A stretch of 64,000 nt of DNA from Desertimonas flava (GTDB taxonomy: Bacteria > Actinomycetota > Acidimicrobiia > Acidimicrobiales > Ilumatobacteraceae): the NCBI RefSeq assembly GCF_003426815.1, contig NZ_QKYK01000018.1:1-64000 (forward strand), read 5' to 3'. The notes beneath the pieces are model-generated. The model was not told where the DNA came from, made no database searches, and saw only the letters and a program-made list of their open reading frames with translations. Positions 36,143-45,345 of this stretch are shown here, in pieces. Both the position numbers and the translations under genes were made by a program. The stretch's first letter is position 1. Each line of letters starts with the position of its first letter.

Positions 36143-38389
36143 ATGTCGAAGATCCTGTACCGATTGGGCCACTGGGCGGTGCGCCGACGGCGGCGAGTAC
36201 TGCTCGGATGGTTGGCGGCCCTGGTCGTCGTCATCGGCGCGTCGGCGGCGTGGGGCGGGTCGACGAACGACGTGTTCGACATCCCCGGTGCCGAGTCGCA
36301 GCAGGCGATGGATCTGCTCGACGAGCGGTTCCCGGCGCAGGCCGGGTCGTCGTCGCGCGTCGTGTTCGCCACCGCCGACGGCAGCAGCCTGTCTGACGGG
36401 ACGAGCCGGGCGGCCATCGACGCGACGCTCGCCGAACTGCGCGAGTCCCCCGGCGTCGTCGGGGTGGTCAGTCCGTTCGATGCCGGGACGATCTCGCCCG
36501 ACGAAGACATCGCCTTCGCCGAGGTGCAGTTCGCGGTGCCCGCCGAACAGGTGCCGACCGAGGACGTCGAAGCGCTCGAGGAGGCCGTGACGCCGGCGCT
36601 CGACGCCGGCCTCCAGGTCGAGTTCGGCGGCGACGTCGGCGCCGAGGAGGAGATCGGCCACACGTCCGAGCTGATCGGCCTCGGCGTGGCGGTGATCGTG
36701 CTCTTGTTCTCGTTCGGCTCGATCGTGGCCATGGGCCTGCCGATCGTGTCGGCGCTGCTCGGCGTCGGCATCGGCCTCACAGGCATCACCCTGGCCGCCG
36801 GCTTCATGGACCTCAACTCGACGGCTCCGACGCTGGCCCTGATGATCGGTCTCGCCGTCGGCATCGACTACGCCCTGTTCATCGTCACCCGGCACCGGCA
36901 GAACCTGGCCGAGGGACACTCCGTCGAGGAGTCCGCCGCTCGGGCCAACGCCACGGCGGGCGGCGCGGTCGTGTTCGCCGGCATGACCGTCGTGATCGCG
37001 CTCGCCGGCCTCGCCGTGATCGGCATCCCGTTCCTCACCGTGATGGGACTCGCCGCAGCCGTCACCGTGCTGATGGCCGTGCTGATCGCCGTCACACTGC
37101 TGCCGGCGCTGCTCGGTTTCGCCGGCCACGGCATCGACAAGTGGCGGATCGGACGGGCTCGCACCGGCTCGGCCGCCGAGGCCCACGACACGCTGAGCGC
37201 CCGCTGGGCCCGCAGGGTGATCGGCCGGCCAGGCGTCGCCCTGCTCGGCGGCCTGGCGATCATGCTGGTGCTCGCCATCCCGGCGCTGTCGATGCGCCTC
37301 GGCATGCCCGACGCCGGGTCCCAGCCCGAGTCGACGACCGCCCGCCGGGCCTACGACCTGCTGGCCGACGGCTTCGGTCCCGGGTTCAACGGTCCGATGA
37401 TGATCGTGGTCGATGCCTCCGACGCCGCCGACCCCCAGGCGGCCGCCGACGCAGTGGCGGTCGCCGTGCGGTCCGACGCCGGTGTGCTCCACGCGGAGGA
37501 CCCGCTGTTCAACGAGGCCGGTGACACCGCGGTCATCTCGATGGTGCCCCGCACCTCGCCCGCCTCGCCGGACACCGAGGACCTCGTCCACCGGCTGCGT
37601 CACGACGTGCTCGACCCGGTCGAGGACTCGACGGGCGTGGAGGCGTCCGTCGCCGGTCAGACGGCGACGCTGATCGACATGTCCGACCGGATGACGTCGG
37701 CGCTGCCGTTGTTCATGGCGCTCGTCATCGGCCTCACGATGCTCCTCCTGCTGATGGTTTTTCGCTCGATCCTCGTGCCGATCAAGGCGGCGCTGGCCAT
37801 CCTGCTCAGCATCGCCAGCAGCTTCGGCGTGGTCGTCGCGGTCTTCCAGTGGGGCTGGCTGAAGGACGTCATCGGTCTCGAGGAGACGATCCCGATCATC
37901 AGCTTCCTGCCGATGCTCATGTTCGCCATCCTGTTCGGCCTGTCGATGGACTACGAGGTGTTCATCCTGTCGAGGGTCCGTGAGGACTACGTGCGCACCA
38001 AGCAGGCCCGCCACAGCGTGCTGACCGGCCTCACGTCGTCGGCCCGGGTGATCACGGCGGCGGCGCTGATCATGATCAGCGTGTTCGCCAGCTTCATCAT
38101 CGGCGACGATCCGACGATGAAGATGTTCGGCCTCGGGTTCTCGATCGCCGTCCTGCTCGACGCCACCGTGGTTCGCATGATGATCGTGCCTGCCGTGTTG
38201 GCCCTGTTCGGCGACAAGGCGTGGTGGTTGCCGCGCTGGCTCGACCGTGCGCTGCCCGACCTCGACGTCGAGGGCGAGCACCTCATCGAGGCCCTCGAGG
38301 CCGAAGAGGCGGAAGAAGCCGCCAGCGTCGACAGCGTCGAAGGGACCGCCCTCGGCGCCATTCCCGACGACCAGCCTGTGTCCGTCTGA
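36143..38389 (+). CDS. MMPL-family RND transporter
   Basis: 748 residues. Roughly twelve transmembrane helices in two halves, each with a periplasmic loop. LMIGLAVGIDYALFIVTRHR and FGLSMDYEVFILSRVREDYV are the paired proton-relay segments of the family. Such proteins export lipids or hydrophobic compounds by proton motive force; substrate here unknown. ATG 36143 has an AGGAG site about 10 bases upstream. It is divergent from a two-component system and ends at a hairpin. A second MMPL gene is at 55-58 kb. Confidence 0.93.
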   Translation: MSKILYRLGHWAVRRRRRVLLGWLAALVVVIGASAAWGGSTNDVFDIPGAESQQAMDLLDERFPAQAGSSSRVVFATADGSSLSDGTSRAAIDATLAELRESPGVVGVVSPFDAGTISPDEDIAFAEVQFAVPAEQVPTEDVEALEEAVTPALDAGLQVEFGGDVGAEEEIGHTSELIGLGVAVIVLLFSFGSIVAMGLPIVSALLGVGIGLTGITLAAGFMDLNSTAPTLALMIGLAVGIDYALFIVTRHRQNLAEGHSVEESAARANATAGGAVVFAGMTVVIALAGLAVIGIPFLTVMGLAAAVTVLMAVLIAVTLLPALLGFAGHGIDKWRIGRARTGSAAEAHDTLSARWARRVIGRPGVALLGGLAIMLVLAIPALSMRLGMPDAGSQPESTTARRAYDLLADGFGPGFNGPMMIVVDASDAADPQAAADAVAVAVRSDAGVLHAEDPLFNEAGDTAVISMVPRTSPASPDTEDLVHRLRHDVLDPVEDSTGVEASVAGQTATLIDMSDRMTSALPLFMALVIGLTMLLLLMVFRSILVPIKAALAILLSIASSFGVVVAVFQWGWLKDVIGLEETIPIISFLPMLMFAILFGLSMDYEVFILSRVREDYVRTKQARHSVLTGLTSSARVITAAALIMISVFASFIIGDDPTMKMFGLGFSIAVLLDATVVRMMIVPAVLALFGDKAWWLPRWLDRALPDLDVEGEHLIEALEAEEAEEAASVDSVEGTALGAIPDDQPVSV

Positions 38390-38396
38390 CCCACCG

Positions 38397-38434
38397 GAGT
38401 GTTGAACGTCCGGACGGGGGTGCGTTCAACACTC
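38397..38434 (+). terminator. Terminator after MMPL gene
   Basis: Perfect 12-bp inverted repeat GAGTGTTGAACG / CGTTCAACACTC with a 14-base loop, 8 bases past the MMPL stop and 17 bases before the next start codon. Confidence 0.65.
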
Positions 38435-38450
38435 GGATTGGTCGGGGTGC

Positions 38451-39431
38451 GTGGCTAGCGTGCCGGTGGTGAAGGCTGCGGTCTACGACGCGCCGGGCCC
38501 GCCCGGGGTGCTCCGCTACGACGACGTCCCCGATCCCGAGATCCGCCCCGGTGCCGTGCTGATCGACGTCGAAGCGATCAGCATCGAGGGCGGCGACACG
38601 CTCAATCGCCTCCGAGGAGCCGTCGAGCGGGCGCCGCACATCGTCGGATACCAGTGCGCCGGGACGATCGCCGAGGTCGGCGCGGGGGTGTCGGATCGAC
38701 ACGTCGGCCAGCGCGTCGTGGCGACCGTGCCCCACGGCTCGCACGCCGAGCGGTTGCTCGCACCCGCCGCGGCCACCTGGCTGGTGCCGGACGGTGCCGA
38801 CATCGTGAAGATCGCCTGCGTGCCCGTCGCGTGGGGGACGGCCGACGACTGCCTGTTCGAGTTCGGACGGCTCGTCGCGGGCGAGACCGTGCTCGTTCAG
38901 GCCGGCGCCAGTGGCGTCGGCCTGGCGGCGATCCAGCTCGCCAAGCGTGCCGGAGCCACGGTGCTGGCGACGGCCGGTGACGACGGCAAGCTCGCCCGGC
39001 TCGAGGCGTTCGGCCTCGATCACGGCATCAACTACCGGACCACGAACTTCGCCGACGCCGTGTTCGAGCTCACCAACGGCCGTGGTGTCGACCTCGTGGT
39101 CGAGTCCGTCGGCTCCACGCTCGCCGACTCGATGAGCTCACTGGCCTACCGGGGACGGATTGCTTACGTGGGCGACGCCGGGCGTGACGATCATCCCGTC
39201 GACCTCGGTCCCCTCAAGGCCGGCAACCGCTCGATCCACGGGATCTTCCTCGGGGCCGAGCTGGTGGCCGGGCCAAGAGCCCACGACAACATCGACCGGT
39301 TGATCGGCGAGGTGGCGGCCGGGGAGCTCCAAGTGGTCGTCGACCGGACGTTCCCACTCGCCGAGGCCGCGGCCGCTCACGAATACCTCGAGAGCCGCAA
39401 AGCCTTCGGACGCGTCGTCCTCATTCCCTGA
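38451..39431 (+). CDS. Zinc-independent alcohol dehydrogenase / quinone oxidoreductase (MDR)
   Basis: 326 residues from GTG 38451. Medium-chain dehydrogenase fold: N-terminal GroES-like part (AVYDAPGPPGVLRYDDVPDP), GYQCAGTIAEVGAGVSDRHV, and the nucleotide site VLVQAGASGVGLAAIQLAKR. Zinc ligands of alcohol dehydrogenases are absent, so it belongs with quinone or enoyl reductases using NADPH. Substrate unknown. Monocistronic. Confidence 0.9.
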   Translation: MASVPVVKAAVYDAPGPPGVLRYDDVPDPEIRPGAVLIDVEAISIEGGDTLNRLRGAVERAPHIVGYQCAGTIAEVGAGVSDRHVGQRVVATVPHGSHAERLLAPAAATWLVPDGADIVKIACVPVAWGTADDCLFEFGRLVAGETVLVQAGASGVGLAAIQLAKRAGATVLATAGDDGKLARLEAFGLDHGINYRTTNFADAVFELTNGRGVDLVVESVGSTLADSMSSLAYRGRIAYVGDAGRDDHPVDLGPLKAGNRSIHGIFLGAELVAGPRAHDNIDRLIGEVAAGELQVVVDRTFPLAEAAAAHEYLESRKAFGRVVLIP

Positions 39432-39474
39432 CGAACTTGCGTGACCGTCAGGGACCGGTGCCGCGTCCGGCCGG

Positions 39475-40284
39475 TCAGCCGCCGTTCTTGGCGTCGCGCC
39501 ACGCCAGCCAGGCCCGGACGGGCGCGAAGTCGTAGTCGGGACCATTGATCGCCACGGTGTAGAGGCGGGTGCCGATCGAGTAGTAGCGCTCGGCCTCGGC
39601 GCTGTCGGTCGCCACCGTCGACACCTCGGTGGAGCGCACGATGGCGCCGGGATCACGGCCGGCCTTGGCGCACCAGTCGTCGAGGACGGCGTGCTTGCGC
39701 TCGATGACGTCGGGTGCGCCGAAGCCGTGCCAGATGTCGGCGTGCTCGGCGACGATGCGCAGCGTCTTGGTCTCGCCGCCCCCGCCGATGAGCACCGGCG
39801 GGGTTCGCCGCGGAGCCGGGTTGCCGGCCGCGAGACGGGACGTGACGCGCGGGAGGTCGGCGGCGAGACGGTCGAGGCGGCCCCCTGCCGTGCCGAACTC
39901 GTAGCCGAACCGCTCGTAGTCCTTCTGGAACCAGCCCGCCCCGATGCCGAGCACGAGACGGCCGCCGCTGATGTGATCGACGGTGCGTGCCATGTCGCCG
40001 AGCAGGTCGGGGTTGCGGTAGCTGTTGCACGTGACGAGCGGGCCGAACTCGATGCGCTCGGTCTGCTCGGCCCAGGCGGCGAGCATCGTCCAGCACTCGA
40101 AGTGCTTGCCCTCGGGCTCCCCGTACAGCGGGTAGAAGTGGTCCCAGTTGAAGGCGATGTCGACGCCGATCTCCTCGGCGGTGTCGATCGCGCGGCGGAT
40201 GTCGTCGTAGTCGGCGTGCTGCGGCTCGATCTGCACGGCGACACGGACGGGGTGGCTTGCGTAGGGGCGTGGCGTGGAGCTCAT
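39475..40284 (-). CDS. LLM-class F420-dependent oxidoreductase
   Basis: 269 residues. Luciferase-like TIM barrel: VAVQIEPQHADYDDIRRAID, FNWDHFYPLYGEPEGKHFEC, LGPLVTCNSYRNP-like strand (FGPLVTCNSYRNPDLLGDMA), ISGGRLVLGIGAGWFQKDYERFG and PVLIGGGGETKTLRIVAEHA. These match F420-using actinobacterial enzymes. A second member is at 42 kb. It lies 34 bases downstream of the M20 peptidase gene on the same strand. Confidence 0.9.
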   Translation of the reverse strand: MSSTPRPYASHPVRVAVQIEPQHADYDDIRRAIDTAEEIGVDIAFNWDHFYPLYGEPEGKHFECWTMLAAWAEQTERIEFGPLVTCNSYRNPDLLGDMARTVDHISGGRLVLGIGAGWFQKDYERFGYEFGTAGGRLDRLAADLPRVTSRLAAGNPAPRRTPPVLIGGGGETKTLRIVAEHADIWHGFGAPDVIERKHAVLDDWCAKAGRDPGAIVRSTEVSTVATDSAEAERYYSIGTRLYTVAINGPDYDFAPVRAWLAWRDAKNGG

Positions 40285-40318
40285 CGGCGCTGCACCCTAC
40301 GGACGGCGGCGGCGACGG

Positions 40319-41506
40319 CTACCGACAGAAGGCCCGGACCGTGGCGCTGAGGGCCTCGGCACATGTCACAGTGCTGGCGATGCTCACCCACTCGTGGTCG
40401 GCATGGGCGCCGTCGCCGGCGGGGCCGAACACCACGCTCGGGATGCCTGCCGCGCTGAGGAACCCGGAGTCGGCCCAGTAGCTCATGCCGGCGAGCTGCG
40501 GCTCGCGGCCCGATGCCAGCGTCACGGCGTCGGCGAGCACGTTGGCGACGGGTGCGTCGATCGGCGTCTCCATCGGCTCGCGGGCGAGCGTCGTCGACGC
40601 CGTGACGACGAGCCGGGGATCGGCGGCGCGGCAGGCGTCGAGTACGGCTTCGACGTCAGCCTCGACATCGGCGACCGTCTCGCCCGGGAGCGTTCGTCGC
40701 TCGACGACGAGCGAGCAGTGTGCAGGGATCGTGGACTCCTCGGTGCCGCCGGACACGAGCGACGCGTGCAGGTTGCCCGGGCCGAGCAGGGGATGCCCGC
40801 GTTCGGCGAGCTGCCGGTCGAGGTCGCCGAGGGCCACGAGCACGGGCCCCATCTGCATCACGGCGTCGACGCCGAGGTGAGGTCGTGACCCGTGGGCGGC
40901 GACGCCGTCGATGTCGATACGGGTCCACACGAATCCCTTGTGGGCCACGCCGATGGCCAGTTCCGTCGGCTCGAGCACGATCGCTCCGGCGGCGCCGAGC
41001 TCGACGAGGCGCTCGCTGACGACCTGCACGCCGTCGCTGGCGAACTCCTCGTCGGCGACGGCGGCGACGATCACGGCGCCGGTGATCTCGTCCGCCGCGG
41101 CCAGCTGGGCCGCGGTCCGGCACGCCAGCAGAGCGGCGGCGAGGCCGGCCTTCATGTCGTAGGCCCCACGGCCGACGAGCCGGTCGCCGTCGATGCGCGG
41201 AACGAGGGGATCGGGCTGGTCGCCGAGCCCGACCGTGTCGAGATGGCCGCACAGCACCAGCACGGCGCCGTCGGGCGGCTCCCCGCGGAAGCTGGTGACG
41301 AGCAGCGACGGACGCTGGGGCGGCCCGAACCACTCGGTGGCGAGTCCGTGCCGGTGGGCCCAGTCGGCGACGAACCCGGCGATCGCCGCCTCGCCGGAGC
41401 CGCTGGGGGCGAGGCTGGGGTTGACCGACTCGATGCGCACGAGATCGGAGAGCAGGGAGATCACCTCGTAGTCGATCGCCCCAGCGGGGACAGGAGCTTC
41501 CGTCAC
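40319..41506 (-). CDS. M20-family metallopeptidase (ArgE/DapE/CPG2-like)
   Basis: 395 residues. Di-zinc amidohydrolase. Metal motifs: CGHLDTVGLGD, GRGAYDMKAGLAAALLA, VADEEFASDG and a C-terminal HADHEWVS. Dimerisation domain in the middle. Family members remove acyl or amino-acid groups (succinyl-DAP, N-acetylornithine, peptides); the exact substrate cannot be chosen. Cytoplasmic. No neighbour from lysine or arginine synthesis is present, which makes a biosynthetic role less likely. Confidence 0.9.
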   Translation of the reverse strand: MTEAPVPAGAIDYEVISLLSDLVRIESVNPSLAPSGSGEAAIAGFVADWAHRHGLATEWFGPPQRPSLLVTSFRGEPPDGAVLVLCGHLDTVGLGDQPDPLVPRIDGDRLVGRGAYDMKAGLAAALLACRTAAQLAAADEITGAVIVAAVADEEFASDGVQVVSERLVELGAAGAIVLEPTELAIGVAHKGFVWTRIDIDGVAAHGSRPHLGVDAVMQMGPVLVALGDLDRQLAERGHPLLGPGNLHASLVSGGTEESTIPAHCSLVVERRTLPGETVADVEADVEAVLDACRAADPRLVVTASTTLAREPMETPIDAPVANVLADAVTLASGREPQLAGMSYWADSGFLSAAGIPSVVFGPAGDGAHADHEWVSIASTVTCAEALSATVRAFCR

Positions 41507-41622
41507 GACATCAGCATGGCCGCGGCTGCCTCCCGCGCCGGCTTTCGATCGGCCATCGCGACCGGGCCGGGTGAATCACGCGAGTCGGATCGCCGGACGG
41601 ATCGCTACACTCGCGTGCCGCC

Positions 41623-41698
41623 GCCCAGATAGCTCAGTCGGCAGAGCATTTCACTCGTAATGAAAAGGTCGAGGGTTCGATTCCCTCTCTGGGCTCCA
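41623..41698 (+). tRNA. tRNA-Thr (anticodon CGU)
   Basis: 76-base cloverleaf with encoded CCA. Acceptor GCCCAGA pairs with TCTGGGC, D arm GCTC...GAGC, anticodon stem TTTCA/TGAAA with loop CTCGTAA giving CGU, and T arm GAGGG-TTCGATT-CCCTC. Reads ACG codons. A strong hairpin follows immediately. Useful as a candidate integration site, though no integrase is next to it. Confidence 0.96.
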
Positions 41699-41700
41699 TC

Positions 41701-41742
41701 AACCCCCGGTCACGGTCCTCTTCGGTCCGCTGACCGGGGGTT
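41701..41742 (+). terminator. tRNA-Thr terminator
   Basis: Perfect 12-bp stem AACCCCCGGTCA / TGACCGGGGGTT (41701-41712 and 41731-41742) followed by CTGTTGTTT, directly after the tRNA. The 41743-41970 remainder shows no gene. Confidence 0.85.
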
Positions 41743-41970
41743 CTGTTGTTTCCGGCCTCACGGAATGGATGGTCGACAGCGGGCTACCACTTGACGAAGG
41801 TCGCCTCTCGCTTCGGGCGGACGCCCGCTCTCAGGCGAGCCCGGTGAGCCGTTCGGTCAGCGCCACGGTCCGCAGTGGACCGCTCCGCGGACCGAATCGC
41901 ACCCAAACGACGATCCGGAGCGCGTGCCCCCCCGCCGTGGGCGTGCCGCGGTCATCACGTCCTCGCGGCC

Positions 41971-42852
41971 TCAGCGATCCGTTCGGTCGAGGCCGAGGGC
42001 ACCGGCGACCTCGGCGAGCACCTCGAGGTGGCGGTCCAGTGATCCGAGTCCGGCGTTCATCGTGCTGACCGAGAGGTGGGTGGCGCCGAGTTCCTTCCAA
42101 CGACCGGCGTGGTCGAGGAGCCGGTCGATCCCGCCGTCGGCAGACCAACCGACGCGGCCGTCCATGCCGATCGACGCCGGATCGCGGCCGGCCTCGACCG
42201 CGGCGTCGGCGATGATGGCCCGCGCCTCGTCGAGCTCGGGTCCGGGGACGAGCAGCGGGAACCAGCCGTCGGCGAGTCGACCGGCGCGCCGGTAGGCCTG
42301 GGGCGACCGGCCGCCGATCCAGATCGGGACCGGAGTCCGCGGGAGTGGGGCGATACCGGCGCCGGTGATCCGATCGAACTCCCCGTCGTGGGTCACGATC
42401 CGCTCGCTGAGCAGACGACGCAACAGCGGGATCTGCTCGGACAGGCGGCGTCCCCGCTGGTCGAAGCGTTGGCCCAGAGCCTCGTACTCGACGGCGTTCC
42501 AGCCGAGGCCCACCCCGAGGCGGAGCCGTCCCTCGGCCAGCAGGGCGACCTCGGCCGCCTGCTTGGCGACGAGCGCCGTCTGCCGCTGAGGCAGGATGAT
42601 GACGCCGGTGACCAGTTCGAGCGTGGTGAACGCAGCGAGGTGACCGAGGAACACGAACGGCTCGCGGAACGTGGTGTCGATGTCGTAGGGCCCGGTCCAC
42701 GGCGCGTGCACCTGCGGGTCGGCCCCGAGGACGTGGTCGTAGACGAGCAGGTGCCGGTAGCCCAGGCCCTCCACGGTCGTGGCGTAGCGCCGAAGGTCGG
42801 ACACGTGGGCGCTGCCGATCTCGGTTTGCGGGAAGACGACACCGATCTGCAT
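41971..42852 (-). CDS. LLM-class F420-dependent oxidoreductase
   Basis: 293 residues. Luciferase-like barrel: IGVVFPQTEIGS, YRHLLVYDHVLGADP, VTGVIILPQRQTALVAKQAAEV, GRLRLGVGLGWNAVEYEALG and PVPIWIGGRSPQAYRRAGRLADG. Typical of F420-dependent actinobacterial enzymes with unknown substrate. 50 bases upstream on the minus strand lies the stop codon of a secreted protein gene. Confidence 0.92.
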   Translation of the reverse strand: MQIGVVFPQTEIGSAHVSDLRRYATTVEGLGYRHLLVYDHVLGADPQVHAPWTGPYDIDTTFREPFVFLGHLAAFTTLELVTGVIILPQRQTALVAKQAAEVALLAEGRLRLGVGLGWNAVEYEALGQRFDQRGRRLSEQIPLLRRLLSERIVTHDGEFDRITGAGIAPLPRTPVPIWIGGRSPQAYRRAGRLADGWFPLLVPGPELDEARAIIADAAVEAGRDPASIGMDGRVGWSADGGIDRLLDHAGRWKELGATHLSVSTMNAGLGSLDRHLEVLAEVAGALGLDRTDR

Positions 42853-42902
42853 GGGCCCGTTCTACCGGTCCCACCCACAGCGGTCGTCAGCGGGGCGGCG
42901 CG

Positions 42903-44078
42903 TCAGCCGGCGAGCCCCAGCGACTCGACGAAGTCGGCGGCGACCGCATCGTGGTCGCCGCCCCGGTCGGCGTACGTGACGGCGACGAGCCGTGACCCGG
43001 TGTCGACCACCACGGCGGTGACGGTGGCGCCGCCGGCGTCGAACGTCGACGCCACGGCCGGAGATCCGTCGACGTCGATCTGCTCGCCGTCGGCCGTCAC
43101 CGCGGGAAAGCCCGGCACGGTGGCGCCGTCCCAGCGGAAGCCGGCCGGGATCACCAGCGCCCGGACGGCGAGGACGTCGCCGTCGATCTCCGCCCGGTAC
43201 TCGCTGTAGGCGAAGCCGTTCTCGGTGGCGGCGGTGGCGACCACCTCGGCGTCCTCCGGGAACGTGACCCACCAGGCACCGTCGGGCGCGACGACCGAGC
43301 CGACCGGCGCAGGTGGCGGTGGCGGTGGCGGAGCGGCGAGGGTCGATCCCGGCCCGCTCGCGGCCGTGGCGACCGGATCCGAGGTGACAGTGGTCGTGGC
43401 CCCGCTGGTCGTGGGCGTCTGCTCGGAGCCCGGTGCCGCGGTGGCCGCCGGAAGCGTCGACGGCGGCGTCGTCGTGCTCGTCGTCGTCGGTGCGACCGGG
43501 ACGGGGGACGGCAGCAGCGACGTGAACGAGGACACGAACTGGCGGGCCCGGTCGGCGTCGTCGCCGCCGATGTCGGTGGCGAAGGCGTAGATCACCTCGC
43601 CGGCCCCGACGACCACGAGGCCGTACACCACGGCCGGTCGGCCGTCACCCAGGGTGAGCCGGGCGATGAAGTGGGCGGCCGGTGCGGCGCCCAGCCACGT
43701 GGCGGTGTTGGCGAGCCACTCGACGGACGAGCCCGACGCGGAGACGAAGAGCTCGGCGCGCGCCGTCGGACCGGCACCGGCGGCGGCGCCGAAGGCATCC
43801 AGCCCGAACCGGGCGATGTCCTGGCCGTCCTCGTCGGCATCGGCGTGAAGCCGTTCAGGCACCCCGTCGGCACTCGGCGCGTAGACCGGCGCGGTGGCGA
43901 AGGCTGCGGAGAACGAGCCGTCGGGAGAGATCGCCACGCCGTTCGCGTACGTGACGGTGGTCGGTGGCGGCTCCGGCGCGGTCGACGCCGCGACGATGGC
44001 GGCGGGTGCGACGACCGCGGTGAGTGCCGATGCCGCAACGAGCGCGCTGACACGGAGGGGAAGCTGGGATCGGCGCAC
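42903..44078 (-). CDS. Secreted protein with Pro/Thr linker and two similar beta domains
   Basis: 391 residues from GTG 44078 (a TTG at 44093 overlapping the permease stop is an alternative). A signal peptide (LRVSALVAASALTAVVAPAAIVAAS) is followed by a domain starting VAISPDGSFSAAFATAP, a Thr/Pro-rich linker including a run of seven prolines, and a second domain starting VVAPDGAWWVTFPEDAEV. Both domains end in a FVSSF / FVESL helix, so they look like diverged copies of one fold. No named family recognised. Coupled to the AI-2E permease upstream. Confidence 0.78.
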   Translation of the reverse strand: MRRSQLPLRVSALVAASALTAVVAPAAIVAASTAPEPPPTTVTYANGVAISPDGSFSAAFATAPVYAPSADGVPERLHADADEDGQDIARFGLDAFGAAAGAGPTARAELFVSASGSSVEWLANTATWLGAAPAAHFIARLTLGDGRPAVVYGLVVVGAGEVIYAFATDIGGDDADRARQFVSSFTSLLPSPVPVAPTTTSTTTPPSTLPAATAAPGSEQTPTTSGATTTVTSDPVATAASGPGSTLAAPPPPPPPAPVGSVVAPDGAWWVTFPEDAEVVATAATENGFAYSEYRAEIDGDVLAVRALVIPAGFRWDGATVPGFPAVTADGEQIDVDGSPAVASTFDAGGATVTAVVVDTGSRLVAVTYADRGGDHDAVAADFVESLGLAG

Positions 44079-44089
44079 GAGCCCCTCAG

Positions 44090-45250
44090 TCAAGCATCCG
44101 GCGAACGGCGCAGCCGGGACCACAACCGCCCGGCCAGGTCGCGGACCCGCTGCACGAGGCCGACCGGCGGCTCGTCGTCCTCGCCCAGTTGCCGCCGGCC
44201 GCGGGCCTCGAGGTACAGCTGTTTCGCCGCGCCGGCGAGCGGCGTGGCCACGAGGGCGCCTGGAATCCCGAAGACGGCGCCGCCCACGAACGCGGCCACC
44301 ATCGTGGTGGGCGGCGAGAGGTCGACCGACTTGCCCACGATGGCCGGCGAGATCACGTGGTTCTCCAGGTTCATGTAGACGACGAACAGCGCCGCGGCCG
44401 CGAGGGCGACGGGCACGCTCTCGGTGACGGCGAGGAGCACGAAGAACGACCCGCCGAGGAACCCGCCCACCTGCGGGATGAGGCTGGTGAGCATCGCCCA
44501 CACGGCGGCCAGCGGCGCGAGTGGCACCCCGAGGAGAAATCCGACGGTCAGGACGTAGAGGCCCATCATCATGGCGACGGTCAGCGAGCCGCCCACGTAG
44601 CGACCAAGCGTGCGGTAGACGACGCGGCCGACCTCGTCGGCCTGCTCGCGTCGCGCCGGGCTGAGCAGGCGGCGGAACCGGTTGACGAGGTTCTGCCCGT
44701 CGATCAGGACGGCGACGGCGACCACGGCGACGATGGCGACGGCGGCCACGCCGGACACGAGCGTTCGCGCCGTCTCGGTGATGCGCTCGTCGGTGAACTG
44801 CGAGGGCAGGTCCGCGACCCAGCGCTCGGCGCGGCCCCGCAGGTCTTCGTCGCGGATCCGGTCCCCCACGAGCGGGAGGTCCTCGAGCTGACCGACCGTC
44901 TCGGGGAACTGCTCGGAGAAGTCGCGGACCTCGCTCACCGCTCGAGGCCCGAGGACGCCGATCACGAGGGCGGCGACGCCCAACACGAGCGCAGCCAGCA
45001 CGGCGACGGCGATGCCGCGGCGGCCGCCGAGCCGGCGCTCGAGCCGATTGGCGAGCGGATCGAGGGCGAGGGCGATCAGCACCCCGACGGCGATCCGAGT
45101 GAGCATCGTGCTCGTACCGCTGATGATCGCCAGGGCGGCGAGGAACATCAGCACGGCGACGACGATGTACACGAACGATCGCCGATCGAGCCGCCACCGC
45201 ACGAGGGGCTGGGGCGCATCGTCCAACCTCAGCGGCGAGGGCTCGCTCAT
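44090..45250 (-). CDS. AI-2E family transporter (PerM-like)
   Basis: 386 residues. About eight transmembrane helices: a pair at the N-terminus, a long extracytoplasmic domain (VLGPRAVSEVRDFSEQFPET...), and a C-terminal bundle with LGVPLAPLAAVWAMLTSLIP and QVGGFLGG. The family exports autoinducer-2 or acts in Na+/H+ exchange; substrate unknown. The first two in-frame starts differ by one codon; ATG 45250 chosen. Divergent from a second family member 96 bases away. Confidence 0.9.
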   Translation of the reverse strand: MSEPSPLRLDDAPQPLVRWRLDRRSFVYIVVAVLMFLAALAIISGTSTMLTRIAVGVLIALALDPLANRLERRLGGRRGIAVAVLAALVLGVAALVIGVLGPRAVSEVRDFSEQFPETVGQLEDLPLVGDRIRDEDLRGRAERWVADLPSQFTDERITETARTLVSGVAAVAIVAVVAVAVLIDGQNLVNRFRRLLSPARREQADEVGRVVYRTLGRYVGGSLTVAMMMGLYVLTVGFLLGVPLAPLAAVWAMLTSLIPQVGGFLGGSFFVLLAVTESVPVALAAAALFVVYMNLENHVISPAIVGKSVDLSPPTTMVAAFVGGAVFGIPGALVATPLAGAAKQLYLEARGRRQLGEDDEPPVGLVQRVRDLAGRLWSRLRRSPDA

Positions 45251-45345
45251 CACCGCAGATGATGTCAGTGCGGCGCGTCCCGGCGGGGGATGTCGCCTCG
45301 ATCATCCTCGGCCACGATCCCGCCGCTCGGTACGGTTGGCCGCGG

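Noticed and set aside
33755-38281. Very long minus-strand open frame (about 1500 codons) extending the histidine kinase
   Set aside because: Upstream of 35269 it is antisense to the response regulator frame and the MMPL gene, with a His/Gly/Arg/Asp-rich composition typical of GC-rich shadow frames. The kinase start at MRLRRHRLSTRW is natural.
41623-41698. Integrated element at the tRNA-Thr gene
   Set aside because: No integrase, no repeated 3' tRNA end and normal composition on both sides.
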